Shown here piece by piece: positions 47,941 through 57,849 of a stretch of 64,000 nt of DNA (positions within the stretch are counted from its first letter, which is position 1; the number at the start of each line of letters is the position of its first letter). A model generated the notes under the pieces. That model had not been told where the DNA came from. It did not search any database and saw only the letters and a list, made by a program, of their open reading frames with translations. The stretch comes from an uncultured Clostridia bacterium. Its GTDB lineage: Bacteria > Bacillota > Clostridia > Oscillospirales > Acutalibacteraceae. The translations under genes and the position numbers were made by a program. The stretch spans positions 1 to 64,000 of the forward strand of contig CALWVF010000021.1 of the NCBI GenBank assembly GCA_944384925.1. The letters run 5' to 3'.

Positions 47941-50187
47941 ATGAAAAATACATTTTTATATTCAAAGTTTTTATTATTGTTATTATCTATTTCTGTTCCA
48001 CTTATTGCATTAGCTTCTTTGCTAAATGTAATGTCATACTCTAATATGGTAACTGAAGTGTATGCTAATGCAAGCTCTGTAAATACATCAAGTGCAATTC
48101 AACAAATCAATTACTCACTTAGTTTTGGAAAATCTATAGAAAAGTTTTATGATCTTAACAACATATTAAATGACGTATTAAACATATCCAAAGATATAAA
48201 AAATGTTACTATTATAAATAATAACCACAATATTATATCTTCAGTTGGAACTGAAATAGACTCAATACCTGATGACATAGAGGATAACGATTATGTTAGC
48301 TCTACAAATGGTATATTTGTAAGAGTTCCTATAAATGATAAAAATGCAATTGTAATTTTACTAGACGATGAATATGTTAATAATTCAGTATCAAGCTATA
48401 CAAAAACTATAGCTCTAGTGAGTTCATTAATAGTATTATGTATTGTTTTAATATCTTTTATAGCCTATTTAATATTAAAGAAAATAAATAATGGAAGTGT
48501 ACCATTTACTTATTTTAAGCCGTTACTAATGTCTCTGCTTGTTATTGCACAAGTCGCTCTAGGAAGTTATGTACTCTTAAATTACACAAAAGAATATACA
48601 AACTCGCTCGATAAAATGGCTAATATCGCATCAAATGTTATTGAAAATGATATAGAATCGATAGTATCCCAAGGTATTCCATACAATGAATTATATGATA
48701 TAAATGGATATCTTAAGAGCACACTCGGTAATATAAATGAAATAGTAAATGCTACAATAACTAAAGCATCTCCAGATACTCCTACATCATCCAACCATAA
48801 TTTTATATCTAATAAAATACAAATCTTAGATCAAGATTACTATATAAATATAGAATACACAATAAATCAAGATATTATTAACAAAAATATTATAAATCTA
48901 ACTATTGAAGCTCTAATATTAGTAGTGGTTACAATACTCATTTCAATTGAATTTTGCCTATATATAGGGAGTTCAAAAGTTAGCAAAAATAAAATCGACA
49001 GTAACAAATCAAATTTACCTGGGATGAGGATATTCTTTTTTGTATTATTTTTATCATCAAATTTAGATTCAAGCTTTTCGCCTATTGTTGCATATCAACT
49101 ATTCGAAAAGATGAATTTACAAACAAGTTCCGATATTCTCATTAGCTTGCCAGCTACCGTTCTTTCAATTGCCATAATTATAGGTTTATTAATATGCTCG
49201 GTACTTGTTAGCAAAATAGGAATTAAAAAATTAATTATTATAGAAGCAGCCTTAATGTCATTAGGTTATATATATTCAGGCTGTTGCGACGACTTAATAA
49301 ATTACTCAATATCAAGATTTATTATTGGATTAGGTTTTGCCGGGGCACTAATATCAACAAGACTATGCCCTGCATTTGAAAATGATTCTAAATTTAGAGT
49401 CCAACTTCTATCAATTATTGCTGCTGGAAAAATTGCAGGTACAAGCTGTGGTATTGTAATAGGAGGTCTTATATCATCAAGAACATCATATTCATTTGTA
49501 TTTATCCTTCAAGCTATATTAATAATTTTAAGTACATTGCTTATCAATCAAACTAATATGAAAAACACAAAACAAGAATCAGCTTTTTCGGTTTCATCTA
49601 TAACACATACATTAAAATCATCAAAAATAATTGCATACTTGGCATTAATAATAATTCCTATATATATGGCAGGCACATTTGTTTCTTATGCTATTCCATT
49701 ATATGGAAACGAAATACTTCTCTCTCAATCATTAATATCAGGATTAATGATGCTAAACTGTATGCTAAGCGCATATACATCAAACACTGGCACTAGAATA
49801 GCTATAAGATCAATTGGTGCTTCAAAATCTACGCTATTATATATAATTTGTATTGTAACTTCGATCGCTGCATTTGGAATATTTAACACCTTACTAGTCG
49901 CAATAATTGTTAATGTTACTTTGGGAATTGCAGACGGATTTGGATTAAATATAATATTCGAAAACGTATACAATATTCAACCAAATATAGACAAAACCAC
50001 TATTACATTTATGTTTTTACTAGCATCACAAATTGCAAGTGCAATTGCACCTATGTTGATTTCCTCCAATATAAAAAATGGTGTAGCTAATGCGTCATCT
50101 ATATTAGCTTACATTTTAGCCGGTGGAACTTTGTTATATATATTATTTTTAATAATAACTAAAAAGTCTAAAAAGTTATCTTATTAA
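47941..50187 (+). CDS. MFS permease with N-terminal extracytoplasmic sensor domains
   Basis: A 748-residue membrane protein. Order: TM helix (8-30), extracytoplasmic domain (about 30-155), two TM helices (about 158-180 and 195-215), a second extracytoplasmic domain (about 215-320), a TM helix (322-345), then a 12-helix major facilitator domain (about 360-745) with RFIIGLGFAGALISTR near 460. The N-terminal part looks like a receptor module (CHASE/Cache-like by topology only). It begins 11 bp after the binding-protein stop. A likely reading is that the binding protein docks on these domains. Confidence 0.75.
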   Translation: MKNTFLYSKFLLLLLSISVPLIALASLLNVMSYSNMVTEVYANASSVNTSSAIQQINYSLSFGKSIEKFYDLNNILNDVLNISKDIKNVTIINNNHNIISSVGTEIDSIPDDIEDNDYVSSTNGIFVRVPINDKNAIVILLDDEYVNNSVSSYTKTIALVSSLIVLCIVLISFIAYLILKKINNGSVPFTYFKPLLMSLLVIAQVALGSYVLLNYTKEYTNSLDKMANIASNVIENDIESIVSQGIPYNELYDINGYLKSTLGNINEIVNATITKASPDTPTSSNHNFISNKIQILDQDYYINIEYTINQDIINKNIINLTIEALILVVVTILISIEFCLYIGSSKVSKNKIDSNKSNLPGMRIFFFVLFLSSNLDSSFSPIVAYQLFEKMNLQTSSDILISLPATVLSIAIIIGLLICSVLVSKIGIKKLIIIEAALMSLGYIYSGCCDDLINYSISRFIIGLGFAGALISTRLCPAFENDSKFRVQLLSIIAAGKIAGTSCGIVIGGLISSRTSYSFVFILQAILIILSTLLINQTNMKNTKQESAFSVSSITHTLKSSKIIAYLALIIIPIYMAGTFVSYAIPLYGNEILLSQSLISGLMMLNCMLSAYTSNTGTRIAIRSIGASKSTLLYIICIVTSIAAFGIFNTLLVAIIVNVTLGIADGFGLNIIFENVYNIQPNIDKTTITFMFLLASQIASAIAPMLISSNIKNGVANASSILAYILAGGTLLYILFLIITKKSKKLSY

Positions 50188-50329
50188 AAAAGTAGTTTTT
50201 CTTTTAATTAACTATCTAATTAATTATATGCACAATTCCTCCTTAAGTTATTAATTAAATATTACTTAAAATTAGTGCGTAGTAAGAATCAAAGCAAATT
50301 TTTTAGCATTATAATCTTATATAACAGTA

Positions 50330-50375
50330 AAAAGAGTCATAATTTTCAAATATAAAAGTTATGACTCTTTCTTAT
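50330..50375 (+). terminator. Operon terminator
   Basis: AAAGAGTCATAA pairs with TTATGACTCTTT (12 bp) and is followed by CTT and A/T sequence. Confidence 0.8.
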
Positions 50376-50522
50376 AAAAAATATTATACAAAAATATTAT
50401 TAATACTTTTTCTTAAAATGTGTGTAATAAATTTTAAAACAATAAATCCCTAGAGTGCTATTTATACTTAGATGCTGCTTGTCTAATGCCTTAGGTTTTT
50501 TATACAATCACCTATAAACTAC

Positions 50523-50894
50523 TTATTTCTTAGGAGCCATAAACATCGTTAGCGATGGATTAAATCCAGGATAAACAAATCTAGATCTAGCTATCGCACG
50601 TGGCTCTATTCTTTCATCACATTTATTACGAAGGTGGTTCCAAAGATAACTAGCGGTATAAAAATCGGAAGTATAACATTCAAAGCCACAAGAACATTTT
50701 ACCCAGATACAAGCACAACAGTTATGAGCATCTAGTATTTCATGATTGTCCATATGATGCCCTTGATGAGATTTAGTTGATATAAATTCCCACACACGTT
50801 TGATTTTATATGTATTAACATTATTTACATTTGTAGTTAATAACATAGCTCCAAGTAAACATACTGCTAATCTTAATGCATTCTTTTTTAACAT
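50523..50894 (-). CDS. Secreted Cys/His-rich small protein
   Basis: A 123-residue exported protein. Signal peptide (1-22). The middle has a dense Cys/His cluster: HHMDNHEILDAHNCCACIWVKC, then SCGFEC (about 46-75), and a further Cys in NKCDER. The arrangement could bind metal or form disulfides; no family recognised. The start is ATG 50894 after AGGAG, or the preceding TTG. It lies at the left edge of the decayed mobile region. Confidence 0.6.
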   Translation of the reverse strand: MLKKNALRLAVCLLGAMLLTTNVNNVNTYKIKRVWEFISTKSHQGHHMDNHEILDAHNCCACIWVKCSCGFECYTSDFYTASYLWNHLRNKCDERIEPRAIARSRFVYPGFNPSLTMFMAPKK

Positions 50895-51105
50895 CAAGTT
50901 CTATACTCCTATTTTATAAAAAAGGACTTATGTCTAATCACTTAAGTTTTGATACAAACGCACGGTTTACTTTTAACCGTGTGAAAGTATCGAATTTTTA
51001 TTCTAAGCGTACGAAAGTATGCAACCACTTCAACTATAACATTTACTATATCAAAAAACTAAAAAGTCGTCAATCCACTAAGTATTAAAGAATACCATTT
51101 GTAGT
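50895..51105. other. Spacer with hairpin
   Basis: CACGGTT-N7-AACCGTG (50961-50981) is a perfect 7-bp hairpin. The motif GAAAGTAT occurs twice nearby. No gene. Confidence 0.5.
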
Positions 51106-51393
51106 TTATATAGCACCAAGGATTTTAAGTAGCTTAATACAATCAATATAACTCTGCTTATAAAGATATGATTGCTCGAAAGCTGATATATGAAAAATAT
51201 CCATTTCATGTTTATTCATGATTTCTTTGTCCTCTGCAGATAATTTATTTAAAATTGCTGCAATCGCCTTCACATTACTTCTTTCATTTTCTATGCACTT
51301 CCTATATTCTGTATTCTCCAATTTTAGATTGGATAGTGTATCCTCAATCATGTTACTCATGAAATCTGTATATGATGATTTAAAGTTATCCAT
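51106..51393 (-). CDS. 95-aa partner of the paralogous family
   Basis: A small helical, acidic protein, MDNFKSSYTDFMSNMIEDTL at its start, without signal or membrane segment; family unknown. Its ATG shares a base with the stop of the upstream gene (TAATG), so the two are translationally coupled. The same junction survives in ruined form after copy 1 at 1317, showing that the pairing is old. Copy 3 at 61204 has no partner. A functional link with the family protein is inferred. Confidence 0.65.
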   Translation of the reverse strand: MDNFKSSYTDFMSNMIEDTLSNLKLENTEYRKCIENERSNVKAIAAILNKLSAEDKEIMNKHEMDIFHISAFEQSYLYKQSYIDCIKLLKILGAI

Positions 51394-52045
51394 TATAGAT
51401 TTCCCTCCAACATGAACTGATACAGTTTTTTCGAGCTTTCAGCATCTACATAGCAAAGCATTTCAAGCCCTCGAATTACAATTTGTTGTGCTGCTGATAC
51501 CATAATTGGACCAAACACAAATGCTTCGCACATTTCATCATTTAATTTTTCCATACGCTCTTCAACAATGATGTTAGATATTTTCTTGTACATCTTATTA
51601 GATGCAGGATAATTAATTCCCGATAAAATGTTTTTCATATAAATATGTTTTACCTTTTCAGTAAAAATGTCTAAGTAATTTATTAGAATATTACCTGCAT
51701 AAAATTGCACCTTCGAGTGCCTATTAATAAAATTTGCATGATGACTTTTAATGTAGTCTTTAGATATATTAAAAAATTCACTTTTTTCTCTTCCGTTTCG
51801 CACAATATGTAGCAATCCGCAAGAACTTCCCAGCATACATCATTTGTAACTTCGCCTACAGTAACTAAATCAATGCGCGCCAAAACTTCAATGACCTCTG
51901 ATAAATACTGATCTAAGTGATATCCTCTTTCTCCGAGGTCTTTCCGTATTTCACCAGATAATTCCCAAAAGTCGTGTACATATTTTGTAATGTACTTACA
52001 ACTTGGTCCAATAAACAGTACATCCATGTCTTTAAAAATATTCAT
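51393..52045 (-). pseudogene. Unrecognised paralogous family, copy 2 (one frameshift)
   Basis: Two overlapping frames (51683-52045, then 51393-51836) together match copy 1 over the full ~218 residues at high identity: MNIFKDMDVLFIGP, FWELSGEIRKDLGERGYHLD, then EKSEFFNISKDYI to the end. The frame breaks at a run of six A on the minus strand (51782-51787), where one lost A accounts for it. This could be a true mutation, a phase-variable run or a sequence error. GGGGTTTTGGA precedes the ATG at 52045. The downstream 95-aa partner is intact. Confidence 0.8.
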
Positions 52046-52084
52046 TCCAAAACCCCTTAATATTTATTCGGATTTTAAAACACA

Positions 52085-52136
52085 AAACGTACATAAAGGT
52101 ATAGCAAATTGGCATTTATTTCCCTTACATACGTTT
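52085..52136 (-). promoter_or_regulatory. Hairpin leader of family copy 2
   Basis: AAACGTA (52085-52091) pairs with TACGTTT (52130-52136), with an inner AAGG/CCTT. A matching hairpin with a compensating A-T to G-C change stands before copy 3 at 61110-61159. It may be an operator or an mRNA leader structure. Confidence 0.6.
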
Positions 52137-52147
52137 AAACTTTACTA

Positions 52148-52176
52148 TTGTGTAATTACATTTTCTAATATATAAT
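52148..52176 (+). promoter_or_regulatory. Promoter of structured ncRNA, copy A
   Basis: TTGTGT (52148-52153), 17-bp spacer, TATAAT (52171-52176), then TAAAGA and the first base of the RNA helix. The same spacing occurs at 61069-61097. Confidence 0.7.
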
Positions 52177-52182
52177 TAAAGA

Positions 52183-52276
52183 GTTATGGTGTCGTTCTTA
52201 CGATTGTGAAGGGTACGGGTATTACCTTTTGCAGGGATTAAGTGGTTCTAACACTTAATTCTGCCATGACATTTTT
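52183..52276 (+). ncRNA. Predicted structured ncRNA, copy A (divergent from family gene)
   Basis: About 94 nt. Closing helix GTTATGG (52183-52189) with CCATGAC (52264-52270) including one U-G pair. It encloses TCGT-TCTT-ACGA (52192-52203), AAGGGTA/TACCTTT (one G-U), and GCAG..ATTAAGTG....CACTTAAT.CTGC. ATTTTT follows the closing helix. About 75% identical to copy B at 60968-61062. On the opposite strand two pairs would become A-C mismatches, which supports this strand. It matches no RNA family I know. Confidence 0.7.
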
Positions 52277-52349
52277 GTTATTTAAAATTCCGTATGTTTA
52301 TATAAACTCTAATTTTAAGATTAGTCAAGTAAATATCCACATAAAAATA

Positions 52350-52400
52350 AAAAAGGGATTATAACACCGTATTTCGGCTGTTTTACAATTCCTTTTATTT
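52350..52400 (-). terminator. Terminator of the recombinase gene
   Basis: AAAAGGAATTGTAAAACA pairs imperfectly with the TGTTATAATCCCTTTT side around a CCG/CGG tip, then a T-run on the minus strand. Confidence 0.6.
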
Positions 52401-52415
52401 ATTCATTATTCTTAT

Positions 52416-54029
52416 TTAAATCTCATTTTTAAATTTAAAATTTACCGTTCCATCTATATCCACTATAGCTTTATCTACCATGGCATACCAAAGCTTCTCA
52501 TTAAACTCAGATAAAAGATTATCATTTAATCTAAGATGGTTCATAAATGCATCTATCTTGTCATGACGAACTATTAATTCCTGTTTTTTCTCCTTGGTTT
52601 TAGCAAGCTTATCTTTGTTTATTTCATACCTATCAGTATAAAAATTGTATTTTTGATTGTATTTATCTTGATCCATAGGTTTTCTTGAATTATCATATAT
52701 CAAAGACTTAATAAGCTCCACTATTACTTCGCACTCTTCTTCAAATTTTATAATCTCATCATCTATCGCCTTGGTATCAATAAGGCTTAAAATTACTTCT
52801 TCACAATCCTTTATAATTGACTCTTTATTCTCAATTACATTGTTGAAGGCTTTTATAAATTTCTCTTTTATGTGCTCTTCGCTCAAATGGGGGGTTTTGC
52901 ACTTTTCTTTATTTTTAAACTTTTTATTGCATTGCCATATTACCTTTTTGTACTTTGAATTTGAGTTCCATACTTTTGAACCATAAAATCCTCCGCATTC
53001 GCCACAAACAATCTTACTTGAGAATGGGCTCATGCTGCTGTGGCCACATTTAGACAATTTTCTCTTCTTCATTTCATCTTGAACTAAATCATATATTTCA
53101 GGCGAAATAATCGCTTCATGACTATTCTTTACTTAATATTGAGGTATTTTACCATTGTTTTTCTTTTTCTTCTTTGTTAAAAAATCAACTGTATAACATT
53201 TTTGCAAAAGCGAATCACCCTTATATTTTTCATTTGTAAGAATACTTTTAACTGTGCTCGTAGTCCACCTTTCTTTGCCCGCTGGAGTAGGTATTTTTTT
53301 GTTGGTTAGATACGTTGAAATTGCTGATATAGTCTTGCCTTCAAGGAATAACCTATAAATTAATCTGATAATTTTAGCTTCTTTTTCCACGATTTTTGGA
53401 AACCCATCTTCTCCTTTCTCATATCCTAAAAGCTGCTTGTATGGAAGACTTACTTTTCCGTCTGCAAATCTCTTGTGTTGTCCCGATGCAACATTTTCGC
53501 TTATTGACCTTGGCTCTTCCTGTGTAAGGGAACTCATTATTGTTATTAATAATTCTCCTTTTGAATCCAACGTATAGATGTTTTCTTTCTCGAAATATAC
53601 CTCCACACCTTTTTCCTTAAGCTTTCGTACTGTGGTTAAGGTATCGACTGTATTTCTTGCAAATCTTGATACTGATTTTGTCACTATCAAGTCCATTTTA
53701 CAATCCAAAGCATCTTGTATCATACGTTTGAACCCATTGCGTTTTTTCGTACTTGTAGCGGTAATCCCTTCATCAGTATAAACCTCAACAAACTCCCAGT
53801 CATCTTTTGACTTTATATATCTTGTATAATAATCTACCTGTGCTTCGTAACTTAAAATTTGCTCCTCATTGTCCGTTGATACTCTGGCATAAGCTGCAAC
53901 CCTTCTTCTTCGCCATATAACCTTTGGAGTATTTGTGAACAGATCTAATGTTGCAGGAATAACCGTAATTTTACGACTTACATTTGTATTATAGTTTACA
54001 GCTTGATTCAAAGTTTTTACTCCTCTCAA
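52416..54029 (-). pseudogene. Large serine recombinase with one in-frame TAA
   Basis: Two segments (53133-54029 and 52416-53072) are in one frame, split by a TAA at 53133-53135 where relatives have Tyr (QY*VKNSHEAII, usually QYYVENSHEAII). The N-terminal resolvase domain is intact: AAYARVSTDNEEQILSYEAQ with the catalytic Ser near 50, YTDEGITATSTKKR and KSVSRFARNTVD. The C-terminal part has the zinc ribbon KIVCGECGG...WQCNKK and a coiled coil. Full length about 537 residues. Such enzymes integrate and excise ICEs and phages; the stop would remove the zinc-ribbon half. Confidence 0.87.
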
Positions 54030-54901
54030 TGCTATTTATCTTATTTTCTCTTGCAAGTTGTTTCATTTTAGGAGTCCATGATTCACTTCTTGAGGGATAA
54101 TCCCATATCCTCTTAACTTGACTACTATCTTTAAATATAAACTGCAATTCACCTTTATTCGGAACTATAATTTGTTTGATTTTTTCTTCAAAAACGTTTT
54201 TATCAAAATGTGGTATACCTAATACTTCTGCTGATATTGTCTCTAGTATTTCTTCTGGTATCGGACTTGAGGAACAATATTTCTTTCCGTATATATTAAA
54301 TGTAGAACATATCCATACAGGCTTTTCGTACCTAGTTCCACTTGCAGCAATTTTTCTATTATAGCTTTTACCACATAAATTACATTTGATCTTACTTGTA
54401 AAAGCATACGTATTCAAATTGTTACCTTTTGAATATTTTTTAGAGCGTTTAGCAATTTCATCTTGCACTCTTAAAAAAGTGTCTTTATCTATTATTGGTG
54501 TGTGACTTTTTTCAACGTAATACTTAGGAAGTTCACCCTTATTTATACAATGTTTTTTGCTTATATGAGCCTTAATAAATGTCTTTTGCAAAATTAAGTC
54601 TCCCGTATATTTTTCATTTTGGAGAATTGTTCATAGGCTGTTTTTATTCCATTTCGCACTGTGTCGAGGCTTAATTTCCATCTTTTCAAGTTTTCTTGCT
54701 ATCATTAACATACCCATACCATTTAGATAGTCTTCAAATATCATTTTTACAATTTTTGCTTCACTGAATTCAACTTCAAAATTTCCATTCTCATATATAT
54801 CCTAAAGTTTTAGAATTAAATGGGACACCACATTTAAATTTATCTCTGATTCTCCATTTACAGTTCTCGCTAACAGATAAACTTTCTTCTTGAACAAAAG
54901 A
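53989..54901 (-). pseudogene. Second serine recombinase, truncated and decayed
   Basis: C-terminal two-thirds of another large serine recombinase. From the 3' end: RSESWTPKMKQLARENK, zinc ribbon IKCNLCGKSYNRK...WICSTF, then upstream in the same frame KYTGDLILQKTF, a TGA at 54631-54633 (usually Arg), EAKIVKMIFEDYLNG, a two-base TA-slip frameshift near 54791, and SVSENCKWRIRDKFKCGVPF. The N-terminal catalytic domain is gone; the sequence joins a phage portal gene near 54901. Its end overlaps the first recombinase gene, the usual layout of paired recombinases. Confidence 0.82.
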
Positions 54902-55513
54902 AGCTGTTGCCAACGCTATTCCAATTGTATTTTTAGCCATTGCTATTGGAGAGTAGCCAACAAGACCGTCAAATCCCAAACCTGGGATATGAAAAACATC
55001 TTCTTTTCTTAAATACACCTGAGAGAGTTTTTTAAGACTTACATTATCGCTTTCATTTGTATAATATCTATAATAAATTTCTCCGTTTGTAGCACGATTT
55101 ACTGTCATGCGGCTTGGCATTAAAGGATACAAAACTAAAACTTCTCCTTTACCATTTCGGAGTATCTGTGCATAAGCATTTCCCCACAGAAGAAGATGAC
55201 TCATAAGTGTCTCTCGAAACACAAATGAAGTCATCTCTGGATTAGGCTCATCATGAAGAAGATAATAAAGCGGATGCTCTATTGCTTTTTCTTTTCCTCC
55301 GCCATCTTTGTATTTATAAGTATGTAAAGGAAGTGCCGCTATTGCTTCTGATAAAATTCGTACACATGAGTAAACCGCAGTTACTTGCATTGCTGTTTGT
55401 TCATTTACATTTTTTCCGCTTGAAGTTCCCCCAAAAAGTACATTATATGCACCACCTGAAAGATAATTCTTCGGTTTATCTCTTGAGTGAAATAGATATT
55501 TTAAAATGTTCAT
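54902..55513 (-). pseudogene. Phage portal protein, N-terminal part fused to recombinase
   Basis: The first ~203 residues are an HK97-type portal protein: NVNEQTAMQVTAVYSCVRILSE near 36-57, HPLYYLLHDEPNPEMTSFVFRE, LWGNAYAQILRNGKGEV and LGFDGLVGYSPIAMAKNTIG. In the same open frame (to 54791) it continues as recombinase sequence (EESLSVSENCKWRIR). A deletion therefore removed the portal C-terminus, the protease and capsid genes and the recombinase N-terminus. The ATG overlaps the stop of the terminase. Confidence 0.85.
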
Positions 55514-56715
55514 ATAACAATCAATCCTCTTTCATCATATACAGAATTAATATTTTCGCCTTGATGACGAATAGCTCTATCAAGAGCCATAATCTTTTCA
55601 ACAGTACCGTCAATTTTCTCTGTCGACTTTTCCTTGTCCGGCTTAATGTTTCCGGCAGGATCGGTGCGAACGAAGATATTATCCATCATCCATCGAAGAA
55701 CAGGATGTCCATTATGTGCGAGCTTCCCCTCGGGTGTAAGTTTCATGAGCTCTTTTGACGGAGGAGACATATCCTTAAATCCCTGTCCGAACGGAACAAC
55801 CGAAAAGCCCATTCCTTCAAGGTTCTGTACCATCTGTACAGCGCCCCAGCGGTCAAAGGCTATCTCGCGAATGTTATATTTTGTGCCAAGTTCCTCAATA
55901 AAATTCTCTATAAATACATAATGCACCACGTTGCCTTCGGTTGTCTGAAGACGCTCTTCCTGACGCCAGATATCTTATGGAACATGGTCGCGTCTGACCC
56001 TTAAATCAAGATTATCTTCGGGAATCCAAAAGTAGGGAAGAATGTAGTATTTATCGTTTTCATCTTCAGGAGGAAATACAAGGACGAACGCTGTTATATC
56101 CGTTGTTGAAGATAGATCCATGCCTCCGTAGCAAATCCTTCCTTCAAGTGATTTTTCATCAAATTTAAATTTACACGCATCCCATTTTTCCATTGGCATC
56201 TATCGCACTGACTGCTTTACCCACTGGTTTAGACGAAGTTGCCTGAACAGGTTCTCTTCGGCTGTGTTTTGCCTTGCTGATTCGCAGGCGTTTTTGAGTT
56301 TTTCTATATCGACCGTAATTCCAAGCGATGGATTCGCTGCCTTCCAAACTTCCTCGCTCGTCCAGTCCGCGTCAGCCGGAGCTCCGTAAATAACAGGGTA
56401 GAAAGTCGGATCACGCTTGCGTCCTTTTAAGATATCCTCAGCTTTTTGGTGTACTTCCCAGCAAACTGAGTTTCTGTCTGTTCCGGCAGTAGTTATCAAA
56501 AAGAAAAGTGGCTGCTTTCTTGCATCTCCTGAACCATGAAGCATTACATCATATAAATTGCGATTTGGCTGGGCATGGAGCTCGTCAAACACAACTCCAT
56601 GTACGTTTAGACCATGCTTTGTGTAGGCTTCTGCAGAAAGAACTTGATAAAAGCTGTTTAAGGGTTTGTAAATAAGCCTTTTTTGCGAGAGTACGGGCTT
56701 TATTCTTGAAATGCG
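55510..56715 (-). pseudogene. Phage terminase large subunit, 5'-deleted with two nonsense codons
   Basis: Three pieces in one frame: 56200 to about 56715 (VHGVVFDELHAQPNRNLYDVM, the Walker B region, and FFLITTAGTDRNS), 55975-56199 (RICYGGMDLSSTTDITAFVLVFP, nuclease Asp) and 55510-55929 (IAFDRWGAVQMVQNLEGMGF). They are separated by TAG at 56200-56202 (a former Trp, SVR*MPMEKWDAC) and TAA at 55975-55977 (a former Tyr, HVP*DIWRQ). The N-terminal ATPase with Walker A is missing. This stretch is richer in G and C than the chromosome around it. Confidence 0.88.
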
Positions 56716-57053
56716 TTTAATTTGCAATATCTGCACTTTCCTCCCGGATTTCCTGTGCCGATAACACCATCAAAACTGCAACAGTCTGGTGGATTACTGC
56801 TACCATTATATTTGTTTTCATAGTAGGTAAATAAAGGATGGTGGTACAAAATTACTGCGGAGAACTCTTTTGTAAATGTAGATTCGTCCGAGTTTTCAAG
56901 GTTAGGAATTTCAAAGTTAAGACTTCCACCCGCTGGAATTTTTATGCGGTCAAAACTACTATCAAGTCCTGCCAGTTCATTACTTAAATTGTTTTCTAAG
57001 TTCAAGTTAGTTAAATATCCATTATTAATTGTTAACTCTTTGTTTTCATTCAT
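56700..57053 (-). pseudogene. Phage-type protein with zinc-finger-like end, truncated
   Basis: About 117 residues, MNENKELTINNGYLTNLNLE at its start and CCSFDGVIGTGNPGGKCRYCKLNAF at the end. A Cys-rich pattern like this occurs in phage/ICE proteins encoded near DNA replication genes. The frame stops just where terminase sequence begins (about 56715), so the 3' part was lost in the same deletion. Start ATG follows TTGGAGG. Confidence 0.6.
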
Positions 57054-57664
57054 TTTGAGTTCCTCCAAAATTTATTCTTATTTTGTTGCCTTTCTGACTC
57101 CAACTGTATTTTTCTCAAATACATTAATAAGACCCTCAAGCCATGACGGCAGTAAATTATCATTCTGTATTTTGAATTTTGACCTAACCTGTGCAGAGCC
57201 TTTGAAGCAGCAATATTGTGTGTTTTGATTTTATGGGACTCATCACAAATAATCCTATCTGGATTCCAATCTTTGACTTGTTCTTCTAATCTCCAAACAG
57301 ATTCATAATTAACAATTGCTACTTGCAGAGGACTGCCATTCATCAAAGTTAAGGTTTCTGCTTTTTTGTTGGGAGTTCCTTTGAGAATCTCTAATCTATA
57401 ATCGAAATCAGCAAACTTTGAAAACTCTTCTTTCCAGACTCCACAAATTGGAAGGGGAGAGACAATTAACAATCTTTTGATTTTTCTTTCTTTAAATAAC
57501 GCCCCTGAAACTGCTATGGAAATAAGTGTTTTACCACATCCCATTTCAACAAAGAGCGCCACTCCTCCCGGATTTTTAAATTTGTTCATTACAAATTGGA
57601 ATGCTTTTTCTTGATGACGATATGATAATGCTTTTATCGGCATCTTTAAATTGCTCATTGCCAA
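57050..57664 (-). pseudogene. Phage SNF2-type helicase, N-terminal fragment
   Basis: The first ~170 residues are a SNF2/DEAD ATPase: YRHQEKAFQFVMNKF, Walker A VEMGCGKTLISIAV near 38-51, LIVSPLPICGVWKEEF and the DEAH-like IICDESHKIK near 138-147. After SKYRM the sequence no longer fits; another frame reads LPSWLEGLINVFEKN and ends in a stop, apparently the tail of a different gene. An internal deletion is likely. TTG start after GGAGG. Confidence 0.75.
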
Positions 57665-57666
57665 AA

Positions 57667-57849
57667 TTAGACCTCCTTAATCTCAATTTTTTGAACACTG
57701 TCCTGTGGAACTATGACCATTAATTTTTGAGCATTTCCGAACCATCTACTGCGCATTCTTTCAAGAAACGGCAGCTTTTTAAACTCTGCTAGGCTTATAT
57801 GTTGTTCTCCAGGTCTTCTGACTGTAATTTTCAATTCATGTTTACACAT
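57667..57849 (-). CDS. Small phage-type protein (60 aa)
   Basis: A 60-residue basic protein, MCKHELKITVRRPGEQHISL at the start. AGGTG precedes the ATG, and the gene abuts the helicase fragment, as small genes do in prophage replication modules. Function unknown. Confidence 0.55.
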   Translation of the reverse strand: MCKHELKITVRRPGEQHISLAEFKKLPFLERMRSRWFGNAQKLMVIVPQDSVQKIEIKEV

